NCBI GenBank assembly: GCA_964023205.1
Contig: OZ026834.1
Span: 27,628,756-27,692,755, forward strand
Reading direction: 5' to 3'
Source: Lutraria lutraria
Lineage: Eukaryota; Mollusca; Bivalvia; Venerida; Mactridae
DNA: 64,000 bases
A model generated the notes under the pieces. The model worked only from the letters and a program-made list of their open reading frames with translations. It was not told where the DNA came from and did no database searches. Position numbers and translations under genes: made by a program. Positions within the stretch are counted from its first letter, which is position 1. Every line of letters begins with the position of its first letter. Of the stretch, positions 11,334-24,200 are shown piece by piece.

Positions 11334-11560
11334 ATAACCATAAAGAAATGTATTATATTACTTTAATATTCAGGTTTTGAAAAACCCTCAGCAATTCAGC
11401 AGAGATCAATAAAACCGATAGTAAAGGGAAGATATGTTATTGCACAGTAAGTTTTGTAATTGTATCAGTCTAATACGTGTATCTTGTTTGATTTGGAACT
11501 CTTTTCTTGAAGCATAGAAATGAAATTATTAAGATACCGATTTTTTAAATGTGTTCCTAA
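11334..11560 (+). pseudogene. Orphan duplicate of eIF4A3 exon 2 with flanking intron
   Basis: Positions 11374-11446 repeat the 73-bp exon 2 of eIF4A3 (24296-24368) with its acceptor (CAG|GTTTTG) and donor (CA|GTAAGT). Homology starts near 11334 in intron 1 sequence and ends abruptly after GTGTTCCTA at 11559 (24505 in the gene), with an indel in the intron 2 part. By my reading there are two base differences in the exon. One is silent (ATT to ATA); the other changes GRDVIAQ to GRYVIAQ. Because intron is kept, this is a DNA-level duplicate and not a retrocopy. No other eIF4A3 exon is found near it, so it cannot encode a helicase alone. Confidence 0.85.
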
Positions 11561-12225
11561 TTTTGTTTCTGTTGTAAAACGTTGGTTCCGGTTGTTGGTC
11601 TCAGTGTCAAGGTTTGAACGTACAAAGTTTAATGATTGTATGTACATGTACAAATTTGTGCATGTCTTGATGATGCATAAATGTTTAAGCAGTTTAATGG
11701 ACTTGCATGATGTGTTTCTTTATTTCAGGTCAGGGATCGGTATTAAACAGTTAGGTTATTTAATATCACATATTTTTAAAGAACAAATTTATGTACATGT
11801 ATGCTGTGACGATGCCAAGAAAAACAAAATAAATTATTTAAAACAATCTGGATTTTTTCACTGTATAATAATTAATATCATATTTAACACATATGAACAC
11901 CTTTTCACAAACAAAGTGCCATGCATAAAAAATAATAAACATACAATGTACTGGGAAATGAAACAATGACCTAAATATTTCTCGCAGTTAAATAAAATGC
12001 CACTTCAGGTTTTGTATTAAGAGACCGATTTAATAAGAGACAAGTTTTGGTCTTTCCATTGAGTGGTCTCTTAATACGAGATTGATTGTATTTCAAATGG
12101 ACCGAATCGGAATTGTTTTTTAAGTTTTGTCTTTCGTAAAAATCTTCCATTATCATCTCACTTGACATACCAGTTAAGATTTTCACATAAACATATATGC
12201 AGAATGAAAACTGTTTAAACCTCTC

Positions 12226-12292
12226 GAGAGCAACAACATCTCAACAACAACACGATTTTGCTACTTCCAAAGGGTGTTGCTTTGGAGAAAAC
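12226..12292 (-). mobile_element. MITE family A, left half, inverted
   Basis: GAGAGCAACAACATCTCAAC ... CCAAAGGGTGTTGCTTTGGA is the reverse complement of the first ~70 bp of the family. It adjoins the LINE 3' end. Confidence 0.65.
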
Positions 12293-12840
12293 TCCTCGTC
12301 GAACATTGTTTGTATATCACGAAGAAATGTTAGTCTCAAGACACTACGTTTGGTGCATTCCGTAAGCACATGGACTAGTTGCTCTTGGCATATCGTTCTA
12401 CACACAAAACATGCATTGTTTTCTACCGTAACTAGGCGGCACCAAATCCTTGCTATTGTAGTCATGATAGATCTAAATGAACTTTGAATAGAAACTTGGT
12501 ACACAATGGAAGGTTTGATAGTAAGATAAAGTATTCGGAAGAATGTAAATTCCTTATCAGTAAGAAGCCTACTGTCCATGGAGTTCAATTCATACAATTT
12601 GATGGCATTGTTAACGATATTTTTCCATGCACTTCTACCTGGGATGATATTCGTAGTCACGATATTGTTTACGATGACACGCAAATTATATTTGGCAATC
12701 ATTTTGCATACATGTATATCTGAAACAAAACCTAGGCATACAGATGTCTGATAAAACAAATACAAATAATATTTTCTTAAAAGTAGTTCCTTTGTATTAT
12801 AGCTAGGGTCAGGACGGAGGACTTTATGTAAAAATAACAA
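12241..12840 (-). mobile_element. 3' end of a non-LTR retrotransposon (LINE), 5'-truncated
   Basis: A 199-residue open frame read from 12840 down to 12241. It contains CFVCRTICQEQLVHVLTEC, a C-x2-C...H...C arrangement usual at the C-terminus of LINE polyproteins after the reverse transcriptase. No YxDD catalytic core, endonuclease or ORF1 was found upstream (12841-13800), so only the tail survives. Its 3' end runs into an inverted MITE fragment at about 12226-12292. Assignment rests on this motif alone. Confidence 0.5.
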
Positions 12841-13807
12841 TTTACGTCTGTCAAATTATGATGGTAGCCGATGAAGACCTTGCGTTGATTCTGCCATGTC
12901 AGATCGGGTTCAACAATGAAAGTCTTATAGTTTTTTAACAACGAATGGTTGAAAACGTTCAGTGCGTTTTATGCCGTTTTGTGCGATTATTCCGTAACTG
13001 AACCATACAATGCGACAAAGATTATAATTTGGGAGTTAAGACTGCATGAGACAAGTGGATTGACATCCACTGGATGGACACCTCGGCTGGCCAAAGAGAA
13101 GAATATGGTTTAATATATTCTTTTTAATCTTAAACAAACCATATGAAATACCTTTGTGTGTCTATATCGTTAAGACAAATAGACAATGTAACTTTGTGTC
13201 TCCACTTCGTATGGATATATTCAGTATATATTTGGCGATTGCAATTACTTTGTTAAATTCAATTTATCATGCATGTACTTTCATAGAAAATGTACATCGC
13301 CACGTTGTGGAGTCTAGCGCGTGTGGACGGGCCGTACCGTAGGCAAAACCAGCTGATGATGTGGCACACTTCTATAAAGAGCGTTACCTTGGACAGCATT
13401 TGTATCACCGCTGAATCCTCATTGTTATCCATAACAAAACAAAATTGTTCTTTTCTAGTCACAACCTTAATTGCTACATGGCACAGTATATAATTAAGAT
13501 CTTGTACAAGACTCTTATATAATTATGATCATTTAAGCATGGACCCCGTTGAATTAAGTATTGTGTTTCCATATAAAACTTTTACGGGTTATCCAGTGTA
13601 GTGTCATATTTATTGTCTGGTGTGATAAACATCTGTAATGTAGTTCCAAGCAATATCATTGTGGTAGTGAATTTCTGTGATATTAAAAAAATCTTTAACT
13701 GTTTTATTGATATCATTTGTGGTATCTGTTAATTTATGTATAACTCTGTGATTGAAGATATATATATATAAACGTATACTATTATGATGAAATGTTGTAA
13801 CAACTGA

Positions 13808-14460
13808 TATTGTAAGACGAATGTTGATTGCCAATTTGGTTATCTATGTTGTAAGTCATTACCTTGCTCCAATTAAGGACTTCACTATATACATGTATAT
13901 ATTCAATTATTCATGATATACAAACGCCGAAACATTTCAATCATTTACTGTCAAAAAAGCAACGAAAAGAACATGATGAATTTGCATGCAATTTTATAAT
14001 CCATACAAAATAACATTACAGATTGCACAGATTTCAGGACAGGGAAATAAACAATGATTTCCATGAATATGTTTATATCACAACACAACGTACTTTTTAA
14101 TCATCTTACTTTCCTAAAAGGGAGACAATCCATTGCGAGCGAACACATTTAGTAACACAAATTAGCATAGGCTGTTTCCCGTTGACCTGCGTGTACAAAG
14201 CCCCTTTGGTGCACTGCAGCATGGTACGGGAGCCAGTTTATGATTATCAGCCACCTATATGTCCTAACATTTGTACAATTTTATCAGTCAAAGTACTACA
14301 TGTATATTTATTGATCCAGTGTTTACGATGCGATTCTTTCAATTTTTATTTGTTTCTTTTCCATTTTCAAGCCGATTTGTAAAATACTGAAATTAGAAAA
14401 GTATATGATTGTTTTATTCAGAGTGCTTTCAGAAGTGAATATTCGGTCCCGATTTCTTCC
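13808..14460. repeat. Single-copy counterpart of the 0.5-1.7 kb block, downstream of transporter B
   Basis: Begins CTGATATTGTAAGACGAATG and continues collinear with 1324-1930, including TTTACGATGCGATTCTTTC. It marks the transcript-downstream (left) limit of the segmental duplication carrying transporter B. Confidence 0.7.
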
Positions 14461-14769
14461 TATATATTTCAATTCAAAATAAACTCGATTATAATTACTT
14501 ACTGATATCCATACCTAACTATATCCATCACAATGAAATATAGCAGGTTGTTTTATCATGCGGAATGTGTCCCACCCCTCTCCCAATCATTTTGGCTGTA
14601 ATGAATTTGAAAATTAGCCCCCAATAATCTTGGCTTTAAAATGAGCCTCACCCACCTGAGACTTCTTCATAGGGGCCTGCATGATACAATTTGTCGAAAA
14701 ACCTACTACCATGTAATATCATATTGAAGGACTATTGCCAATACATATTGTTGTAAATTAACGCCATAC

Positions 14770-17700
14770 TTACACAAAAAGAGCAAATGCAATTATATCA
14801 AGACCTGCCAACACAAAGAAGACGAATCCTCTCATAAACTCTACACTTAGAGAATAGATTCCGCTGGTTCCCACATTGCTCAAAAGATTCACAATAACCT
14901 CTACCGACGCAAAAGCAGAAAATAGTGCACCTGAAATTTATTGAATGCAATATTTCACAAGTACCTTTAGCAGCACACAATATGTACGAGAAGTAAAAAA
15001 AACATATTTGTTTACTAGTTACCCGACTTACTCTAATTTTTCTCCGCGATCGTATTAGACCCTATAGGAACGGTACATGCAGTGCCTGGTCACTTTTTTA
15101 CCTATCCACACGCTTTCAATGAAAATAAAAAAAGTTAAAATTAAAAAAAATCCCTATACGTACTGACCTTATTTTTAATGAGCAAGTAAACAGAAACAAA
15201 ATTATTTTTACGCTTGAGTATTAATTTTGTTAGTCTGCATTAGTTGCATTGGGTGTGACGCAAATATGGCAAGAAAAAAAATCTTCACCAAAATATAAAG
15301 ATGTAACCAATGTACGCGTATATACAGACCAAGCACTCCAAAGCAACACTCTTTGAGAGTAGCAAAATTTTGTTTTTGCTAAAGAGAGATCCGCTATGGA
15401 GAGGTTGTACTTTATATGATAGATGTGTTTTTGGTCCGTGCGGTCCATGTATCTGACTAACTTTAAAACTTTATAACTACGGAAAATAATCAAAGAATTT
15501 ACTAAAAGCATATCAAATCAATCTTATTCAACATAAATTTTATCTATCCTTTTTTTCGTGAATAATTCAATGACGCGATTAATGCAGAAAAAAATAAATG
15601 TAGTACATGTATACACATCTGGATCTTTCCAAACAGGGATTTTTTCACTTATAGAATCAGTACTTATGAATGCAAAAATGAACGAATACTCCTAGTGATC
15701 GTTGTTATGCATTACACGAGATTCTAGCTAAAGTTTACCTTGTTGTTGTGGTGACGTCATTGATGACACAACACCGCGTACAGTCGTTGCTTCAAGCCCA
15801 CCGAAGCAATTAACTGCTCCAGCTGAAAAAAAACAAAAAAACACCAAATTTGTCTGTCTCTAAAATAAGATATTAATACATATACATGTTGTATGTTCTT
15901 GAAAGTACTATGGACTCTCGTGAGCTCGAACTAGCCAGGATTGACAAAATCAGTTCGCGTTTTCCGGAGTTGTTTCCCTTGCATATTTTGCATTGCGTTC
16001 ATGTTGTTTCTCGTGATATATCATAATCATACAACTCCATATAGAATGATGATATTTTTTCTTCGTAAGTAGCAAATAAAACAGATACGTGTAGTTAAAA
16101 TAAAGACTTTAATACTGCTAACACAATTTGTCCAATTGTTCCAACACATTCTTTCATAAACTATCAAGTATGTGATCGAGTGTTGTGCTAGTAGAGGAGG
16201 GTCGAATAAAACGCCACATGATACATAGGGAGACAGCATCTTAGTGTTTCAATATCAATGTATACACTGGCGTATTGTATGTATACACTCGTTACAAGCC
16301 ACATCATCAGACAGACGCCGCCTTTCGACAGTGGTTCACCCTCTGATCATAGTACAAAGAGCAGGTGATGATTAACCAATAGGAGTTAATCTAAAAGCGT
16401 TCGATTACATAAGGCATACCTGCATATAGCATGTTATCACTTTTGGCCAGTCCAGTAAGTAAAAATGACGCTGCGTACGACAGAGTACCAATTGACGCCA
16501 GGCTTATGTCCGATAGAAAGATTTTGTACACGCCCACCAATGCGACACTGAAAATGTTTATGCCAAGGATACGCGCGGTGCCATACCAACCTACCTTTAA
16601 ATAAGTAAACTATTTTTATTAGCAGACTTTTGAAAATAAACAATCATAAATTATTCTCTTTTAAAAACAATACAGATTTGTATACTTAAAATCATGCGTA
16701 CATTACGGCAATAAAATTCATAGCGTCAGAATAAGTGTACAGGCCTCGGAAATGGATAGTGTGAGATCTATCAAATAATAGGTAAACCAATGTTGATCAT
16801 AAGTATGTTTGTGCTGTATTATACTAACAACATCGCGCTGGTCATTAGCTAACAAAACTTGAAAGAAACATAAGTTAACCTTGCTAACTCGGAAACTAAA
16901 AGTGCAATTACCTTTTCAACATTCCAACAAAATGGGTCAGCTAACTGATAAAGGGTGTCCACTCCAATTCGACCTAAAAAGCTAAAGTCACAGACCGCAT
17001 GAGCAAGTAAAATAAGTCGATATTTCCATTTGTTGTTGCCGAAATCATCGGAGATGAAAAATGAAAAACTGTTATACAACACGGTTGAAAAGGACTTGTT
17101 AGTGAGTCTCTTTGTCGGCGGAAGTGACTCGGGCAGCAATGTCAGCATAATTATAAATGTTAGCATTAAAAGCACACCAGCAACAAGGAATGATGCATAG
17201 AAACTGTATTCTTCAATGAGAAATCCAGCAACGAGGCTTGCAAGAGCAACAAAGAAGGACAAGTTAAATATTATATAGGCTACACCGTATGTTCTTTGGT
17301 TACCAGTTTTTGTGACGTCACTGATATAAGCGAGGCCAACTTGAAATGTTGTGACGTATTGACCGGTGATACCTTCCACAAGGCATGCGCCTAAGAAAAA
17401 CAAAAGGTCCATTTTGAAATAAATAATACAAAATGATAGTATTACTCTTAAAGTGGTTCCTGAAATTCCTACTGCTAATAAAAACTTCCGACCGAAAGCG
17501 TCGGTGTACGATCCAAGAATTAAATTCGAAACTATGGCTGGAATTCCTTGAGCTAAGCTGTAATACACGGTATATTGAGACGCCATAGACGAAGCTTCTT
17601 TTAGCACTTTAACTTCCAAATTGCTTTCGTTTATGGCGCAACCATTTCCGGTAGTTAGATTAGTCGTGATTTTAGCATCGGATAACTTTTTGTCGCGCCA

Positions 17701-17871
17701 TACTTTATTTGTGTATTCTGTAATTGTATAAAACGACATCATGTATCCCAGCATGTAAATGCCAACTATAGGTCCGATGATGAATCGTCTCCATGACAAC
17801 GTCTGCTGTTGGTCAGTGACGTCATTCGTCCTTTGAACATTTCCGTTTTGGTTGTTTTCTTCTTGAGGCAT
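14770..17871 (-). CDS. SLC46-type MFS transporter, copy B, 4 exons
   Basis: Tandem paralogue of the transporter at 2501-6104, with identical exon sizes: 16912-17871 (960 bp), 16420-16594 (175), 15739-15822 (84) and 14770-14930 (161), giving 459 codons. The start at 17871 is fixed by an in-frame TGA 9 bases upstream. Exon 1 differs from copy A at about 20 of 320 residues, mostly conservative or in the loops (for example QVGLAY for QVCLAY). Motif A (GSYTDAFGRK), the loop Cys, the N-glycosylation sites and DPFCWN are all kept, and no frameshift or stop interrupts it, so both copies look functional. Introns and upstream DNA also align with copy A, so the duplication was at DNA level and not through a retrocopy. 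As in copy A, the terminal TAA overlaps a potential splice donor. Confidence 0.85.
15322..15414 (+). mobile_element. MITE family A, internally deleted (transporter B intron 3)
   Basis: Keeps both ends: ACAGACC...CTCCAAAGCAACAC and CTATGGAGAGGTTGTAC. The middle is deleted. Shares the insertion site with the copy at 3449-3522. Confidence 0.65.
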
Positions 17872-18389
17872 TTTTCTTCTTCAGTTACGTCTAACTGAAG
17901 TTCACATACATAATCGTATACTCAATCAACGTCCACGCGTTAAACATAATCAGAATCGATACACATTTCAGCTGATTTATTTCGTATAAGAGTTTATTAT
18001 TGTTTTACATATATCTCACTTTAATCGCTTGACTTAATTGACTCGTGACTTTTAATCATGGCCTATTTATAAAAATTACAGATTATCTCGATCACGGGTG
18101 AGTTGAACCCACATTATTACACCGTTATACTATACTTGGTCAAATAAACGTTTAAGATTGTTGGTTAATAAGTGAATTACACACAAGATTGTGTTAATAT
18201 ACAAAATGTACATACAAATACATGTGTACTCTAGTTTATGTTTAAAATCGCTAAATTATAAGGGAAAATGGCAACATCCGCGCAGATGACGACAAATACG
18301 TATATATTTTAATCCACAACAAATACAAGTCCAAATGTATGCATACTTCAGCAGAAATTAAATTGTACATTGTATGTGTAATTCTAAAA

Positions 18390-18652
18390 AAAGTTCGTCG
18401 TAAATTTACAAATTGCATTTAAGGTGTCAGGATCCCCAACTCCTATTTTTTCTGATGTATTTGCTCCATGCGACACAAAAATGTTACTATTACAAAAACA
18501 ATACTGCCCAGTTGTCATTATTTCTTTGAAAGTTACCTTGGATACTATCATTTATTTCACGACAAATTTAAAAAATGTAAGAGTTGTTGCCCTTGTCAGA
18601 AAATATAAAAGCATAAATTTCTTTAGATATTGTATTGTGACCTATATTTTTC
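18390..18652. other. 263-bp segment present only upstream of transporter B
   Basis: Lies exactly where unit A carries the split 361-bp repeat (6604-10034). AT-rich; the frame at 18424 has no recognisable features. Either an insertion in B or the ancestral sequence lost from A. Confidence 0.5.
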
Positions 18653-19165
18653 TGTATCAAATTATATTGATCATGAGTAATTGCATCTTTTTACCATGAA
18701 TATTCATTGAAACCGGTGTTATTTTTTTGTCTTATCTTTTTTTAAATGGTAACTCCCATAGACTTCAGTGCAAATCTAATAAGAAAATAACTCAATGTCA
18801 TTGCTTTTTAAAGATCTCACGGTAAATCATTTTCTATCATGGAAACCTATAAAAGTTCTAAACATTTACAAAATATGTCCGCCCTGTTTAGAGGAAATAA
18901 TTTTGAGAGTTGGGATCCTAATACCTAAAATCGTAACGATACATATAGTAAATCGTACATAATGTATGTAATGTATTTGTACATGCTTCTTATCGTTACA
19001 GTCGTATACATGTATAAAAACAATCGTACATGATGTTACATAAGTAATTGGGTCGAATTCGCCGCGTTGCGATATAGATAAACGGGGCATATTTATTTGC
19101 ATTGACGGATGTAGTTTATCAAAGATGCAACACGTCATACAAAACCTTAGGGTATGCAAAATGTC

Positions 19166-21237
19166 TGTGTTTTGATCGCTAGGCCATCCTTAAAATGTTT
19201 GTTTGCTTTATCCCGACCCATTAAGAATTTCGGTAGGTAGGATTTTTTTACAATTTATTTTTTATATGTATTTAGCGGGAGGATTTCAAAATGACCGTTA
19301 ATGACAGGTGACCGCTCACGCCAGGTGACCGTAAGCACAGGTTTGACTGTAACCCAAAATACATGTCAGAATACTTTTTTAAGGAGGACTGTTTTAAAAA
19401 TCCTGAAAGGCCAAAAAAGTTAGGTATGGCCCCTTTTTGTGAGTAGGTAGCAGTACGGCAAACACTTTTTAAGCCGGTTGACTTATTATCATTTTATCAA
19501 CGTCGTCGTATTTTGAAAGTTATAAACACGTACAGTACATTGCCTGTGCACTTGAACGGTAATTGCATTTAATTAATAAATTCTAACTTTTAAGGTATTA
19601 ATTACACCTATATATTTTGTACAAAATTACTATCCCAAAAAAGAATTTGGAAACCTATATACATGTATATTTATACAGGATGCTACATTACATAAAATGA
19701 TTTAGGGACATCCGTGTTCAAGGCAACAACATTTCATTTGTGAAGAACTGCATCTAGCTAGTTGATGATGGAAGGATGGTGGTTCTACCCAGATGTAAGT
19801 TTGGGGACTTCCCCTATACATAGTGACTATATATAGAATATTTATCTCCCTTGGTGGCCATCTTGTTTGGCAAATTCGACAAGCATTGATAGAAGATATT
19901 TATATTTTTGTTTTGATAATTCTAAGTATAGGATATTCATATCTGATCATGACAACTGCATTTTCCTTAACCTAATGTACTTATGGCATTAACAACTTCA
20001 TGATTAAATTATCTTTTAAAAATTGAGTTGTTTATAATAACCAATTTTCTGATTTTTTTCACAAATTTGCCAAACAAGATGGCTACCAAGGGAGGTAAAT
20101 ATTGTAGATGTGGGAACTATATGAATTGTTAAAGCTGGAATGTCGCCAAATGAGTTGAAATGATCCTGACTGTTGGTGTGACGTAAAGCTCCATTTTTCT
20201 TTAGACGAACGCAGAGAAATTCCTATATGTTTTTTTGTAATACTGTATACGTATATAAGAACCATATTGCTGATCCCACCAAACATGCCTCACGATGCAG
20301 GAAGAAACGTACCACGAACGTGATGAACCATTTTCAAACGAAACATACCACATATGAAGTATATAGTAAGATATATTATCAGAATGTATGCTATTCATGG
20401 GTATGGGCTAACCACATATGGGCTTTATGTGAGTTTCACATATGGGATTTCAATGGGCACCATGTGGACATATTATATATGTGTTATGTGTGCCCTATAT
20501 ATGTTCACATGTCACACTTGTGGGACCTAAGTGGGCATGATATAGGTCAAAAGCAATTTTAGAACAGCAAGCTGATGATTATATATGTGTACTAGTGTGA
20601 CCCGTATGGGCATTTCTTGGCCCTGTGTGGGATATTTAGATCCCCACATTTGAATATTCAGTTATACCATCATAGCAAAGACTTAATTATATACATACAT
20701 GTATGTAAGTTTTTGCATCATAGCAAATTTGGTTCAATTACATCTTACTTATCATGGCTTTATTCTTTAAATTCGGCCTTTTGAAAACAGGTACAACATT
20801 TTACATATCTGCCCCTGAGTGACCATGCATGAACTTGAATTTCTGTGTTGTATGGAATGTATTTGTATATATAATATTTGCGTATTTCTATAGACCAACG
20901 AGAATATTTCAACAGTTTTATTTAAAGGATTCTTATTAACACATCTCATCGCTTGACGATGTCTATAGTTAAATTATTGATGCGCGGCACGTTTCATAAC
21001 ACTCGTATAGATAATGCGCAAGACAATCTTCATTGTCACTCATTTACCATCATCAGAGATCTATGTCTCTGCCATCATTTATCATATGCAGTAATTTTCT
21101 GACGTGAGGGGAGGTAAAGCTAAAAGAACCGTTCAGTGGTGGTTTTATCAGATACCCTTACCGTAAAGATTGGAATTTATCCATCACCAAATGCAAGCGT
21201 CTTAAGATTTAGATCAACCGAAAATCAAACGTCGAAA
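19166..21237. other. Region upstream of eIF4A3
   Basis: Holds the TAGGCCATCC repeat half (19180-19290), the foldback element and a short CACATATGGG-rich stretch (20405-20560). The proximal ~120 bp before the ATG (21136 on) is probably eIF4A3 5' UTR. No TATA box seen. Confidence 0.5.
19836..20105. mobile_element. Foldback element with ~40-bp inverted repeats
   Basis: Left arm AATATTTATCTCCCTTGGTG + GCCATCTTGTTTGGCAAATT. Right arm (20062-20105) AATTTGCCAAACAAGATGGC + TACCAAGGGAGGTAAATATT. Arms pair with about two mismatches around ~190 bp of AT-rich DNA. No coding frame, so probably a MITE. Confidence 0.7.
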
Positions 21238-24200
21238 ATGTCTTCTTCGAGACGCGTGCTTACCGATGATCTTAAAACTCTAGAATTTGAAACAAGTGAA
21301 GATGTCGATGTCACTCCTACATTTGACAGTATGGGTTTGCGCGAGGAACTGCTTAGAGGAATATACGCTTACGGTTAGTACCCGAATCACATGCGTGTCC
21401 CAAGCCACACCATTGGACGAAAACAAAGTGGAAATAGAAATTAGAATCGATTGTTCTTGCTTTGTAAACACTGTTTATGATAGTTGTGCATTGAATTAAA
21501 TTGTTCTTTCGAAAATGTATCAAAACTTTCTGTAGCTTATATCAACCATTGTATGTGAAATGCAAATATATTCGCTTGTTGTCAGTCTGAAATTATCTAG
21601 GTCAAATGTGAGTTTACTGTTTAAATTAAACAGTATTTTTAAATAGTGAAAGTTAATGGGAAATTTTATTTGATTTTCGATTATGTGAGTTTCATATTGA
21701 GTCAAATTCTGTATCTTTGCCAGCTGTGTCATTGCAATGTTTGATTTTGGACTGTTACACTTTCATTTGAATTGTAGCGAAGTTTTATAGGTGCAGGATC
21801 AAGGACTTTTAAACATACATAGATTTGCAACTGCTAAAAATAGCTATAACGATAATGAGAGACGATCCCAAAATCCATTGTGACACTCGACAATTTCAGA
21901 CTGCTGCATTGGGTGTTTACGAACTTAAATAAATAATAGTAAACTTGGGCATGGGAAATTGGTTGGGATGCAACAAGCTTCATAAAGATACACTTAAAAT
22001 CTACACCTGTAAGCATATGCGTTGTAAAAACATCCAACCAAGCATTTCAAATTGACCAGTCGGCAGATACAGGAATGCTCCGCCCACTCTATCACGTGGT
22101 GTAGCAATGCGAAACCTTCGACAAGCTAAATACAAGATGGCGGACAGATTAACATATAAATCCCTCAGGCAGGTGTAAAATACACCGCTTTTTGAAATAT
22201 TTATTGGCTGTTTCGGTTGAGTATATCAACGTTTATAATAACAGATTATACAATCAATAAACATTCTTGACGCTTCGTATCTGCCATGGATACAAAATTG
22301 AATTTCAGAAAGAGACAAGAAATACACAGACTGGATAGATCTGAGAAATAAAGATACTTCAGAGATTCTGTATATTACAGTCCCTGGGATACTTAAAATT
22401 ACGATGACTGATTCATGTTGATGTTAACATTGATGTAGGTTGAAAATGTTAATCTATCATGTGAATTTTTCAGAAGAAATTAGAATTTAAAAAAAATAAC
22501 CGTTACGCGCTCTTTCGAGTCTTTGTATCTAAGTTGTGTTTCTGGTGGCATGGCAAAAAATAATAGGGTCGGTAGGTAGGCTTTTTTTTTTTTTTTTTTT
22601 TTTTTTAGATATATAGATCTACTATTACTGACAGCTGCTATATATAAATGTATCATTCAGTTAAATTTTGTTAATCCTTAGGATACAATGTATATCTGTT
22701 GTGTCAATAAAGATATTGAACCTATCTTTTCTTACCCAGCAGGAAGCTGCAATATAAAGCAGCTGGGATGTGGATACATTGTATTTTTCTATCCGTCACA
22801 GGACAAGTAGAAGTCTATGTAATGTTATATAGATGTAAAATCTATCTAGGCTTGAGTTTTAATCATATTTTGTTGCTCAGATTTAAAACAAATCTACGTC
22901 CAAAGCCAAAGGACTATAATTATATCAATATGACATTCAAATATGTACGTTTGGTATGAATTGAGACATATCTCCTTCACAAAATTTACAGATGGTAACT
23001 ACTTTCTTTGGCTCTTACCCCTTTTATCTTATTTAGCCGCTATATTATTAAAATGCAAATAGAAATGTTTTTTGAATTCAGAATATATAAACACATTAAT
23101 AATTCCACATAAACTGGATTATGATTTTCATAAGACTAACACTGCTGTCCTGGCAAATTGAGAGTTCTTCATGAATGTTTGCCATGCAATTAAATATCAA
23201 TGGTAAGATACCACATTAGAGCAGGTTTACATGAAATACCCATTATAGATGACGTGTGTTTGCACCATGTTTTGCTGTTATCCGAAATTTGGTGTCCGAA
23301 ATTTGTATACTTCATGGAAATATGACCATTCTTAAAATTAAGGAATCTTTGATATTTTATTGGTCATAATGCTTCATTCAACATGATATTGCAGTAAATA
23401 TTTCATATAATACTATCAAAGTGTGTGATTATCAGGTAAAGTGTACAGCAATTTTCGGAAAATACGACCCAGACTGTACTGTTTGGTACGGACTTTATTC
23501 AATACCACTGACGAAGAGGAAGAAAGAACTCACGATTAGTTTGATAGAATTGTCATCATTATGAATGACAGCGATGGGCAATTATAATTGTTGTTGATTA
23601 TAGGTGCAAACAAACAACATATACATTGGCTTGGTCAAATTCTCAATTTAAGATATGACTGACAAGTTGCCGATCTTTATTAGTATCACACAATATTTGG
23701 GTGACGAATCTTGATTGTACTTAGTTCATTAAGCATTAGGGAATTTTACTTTGGATTTTATTTCTATTTTTGCTACTCGTCCGCTGACAATACCCTCGAA
23801 AAAGTTACTTGTTCGACAGGAAAACATCCGGTGTCAGACGAGTCGAGCATAGTGTTAACCTCATTGCTGAGACCGTGAACATCACTAAACACCTTAGCAA
23901 CTGATTAACAGTAAGGTATTGTCTTAATTAAGTTCAGGTCCATGCACGCATTTTTTAGACGTAAATGCTAGCAGACAATGCTCGCCGGGTGCCATTTTTA
24001 GCGACCTAATTCTGAGACGAATAACGGCAATGTCGTCATCGTCGTACATAATTCCAAAACGAATAACGGCGATGTCATCATCGTCATACATTACACAATA
24101 AAAAAAATATGATTGCCTATTGGAAAATAGGGTCGGTCCGGCCACGGAAACAGAACTATTTTTTTTTAGACCTTAGGAGAACTGTCCGTCTCATATGACT

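Larger units (their letters stand above)
11561..13807. other. Spacer between duplicated units
   Basis: Contains only the LINE tail (12241-12840) and MITE fragment. The 149-codon frame at 11520-11969 starts inside the orphan exon's intron sequence and has no recognisable domain. AT microsatellite TATATATATATA near 13760. Confidence 0.5.

Noticed and set aside
11520..11969. 149-codon plus-strand frame
   Set aside because: Begins in eIF4A3 intron-derived sequence, Lys/Asn/Ile-rich as expected from AT-rich DNA, with no domain.
13154..13493. Overlapping short frames on both strands near 13.2-13.5 kb
   Set aside because: No domain or splice-consistent continuation; not shared with the other duplicated unit.
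20405..20560. CACATATGGG-rich stretch as a CRISPR-like or regulatory array
   Set aside because: Spacing is irregular and units are short and degenerate; low-complexity DNA in a eukaryotic context.
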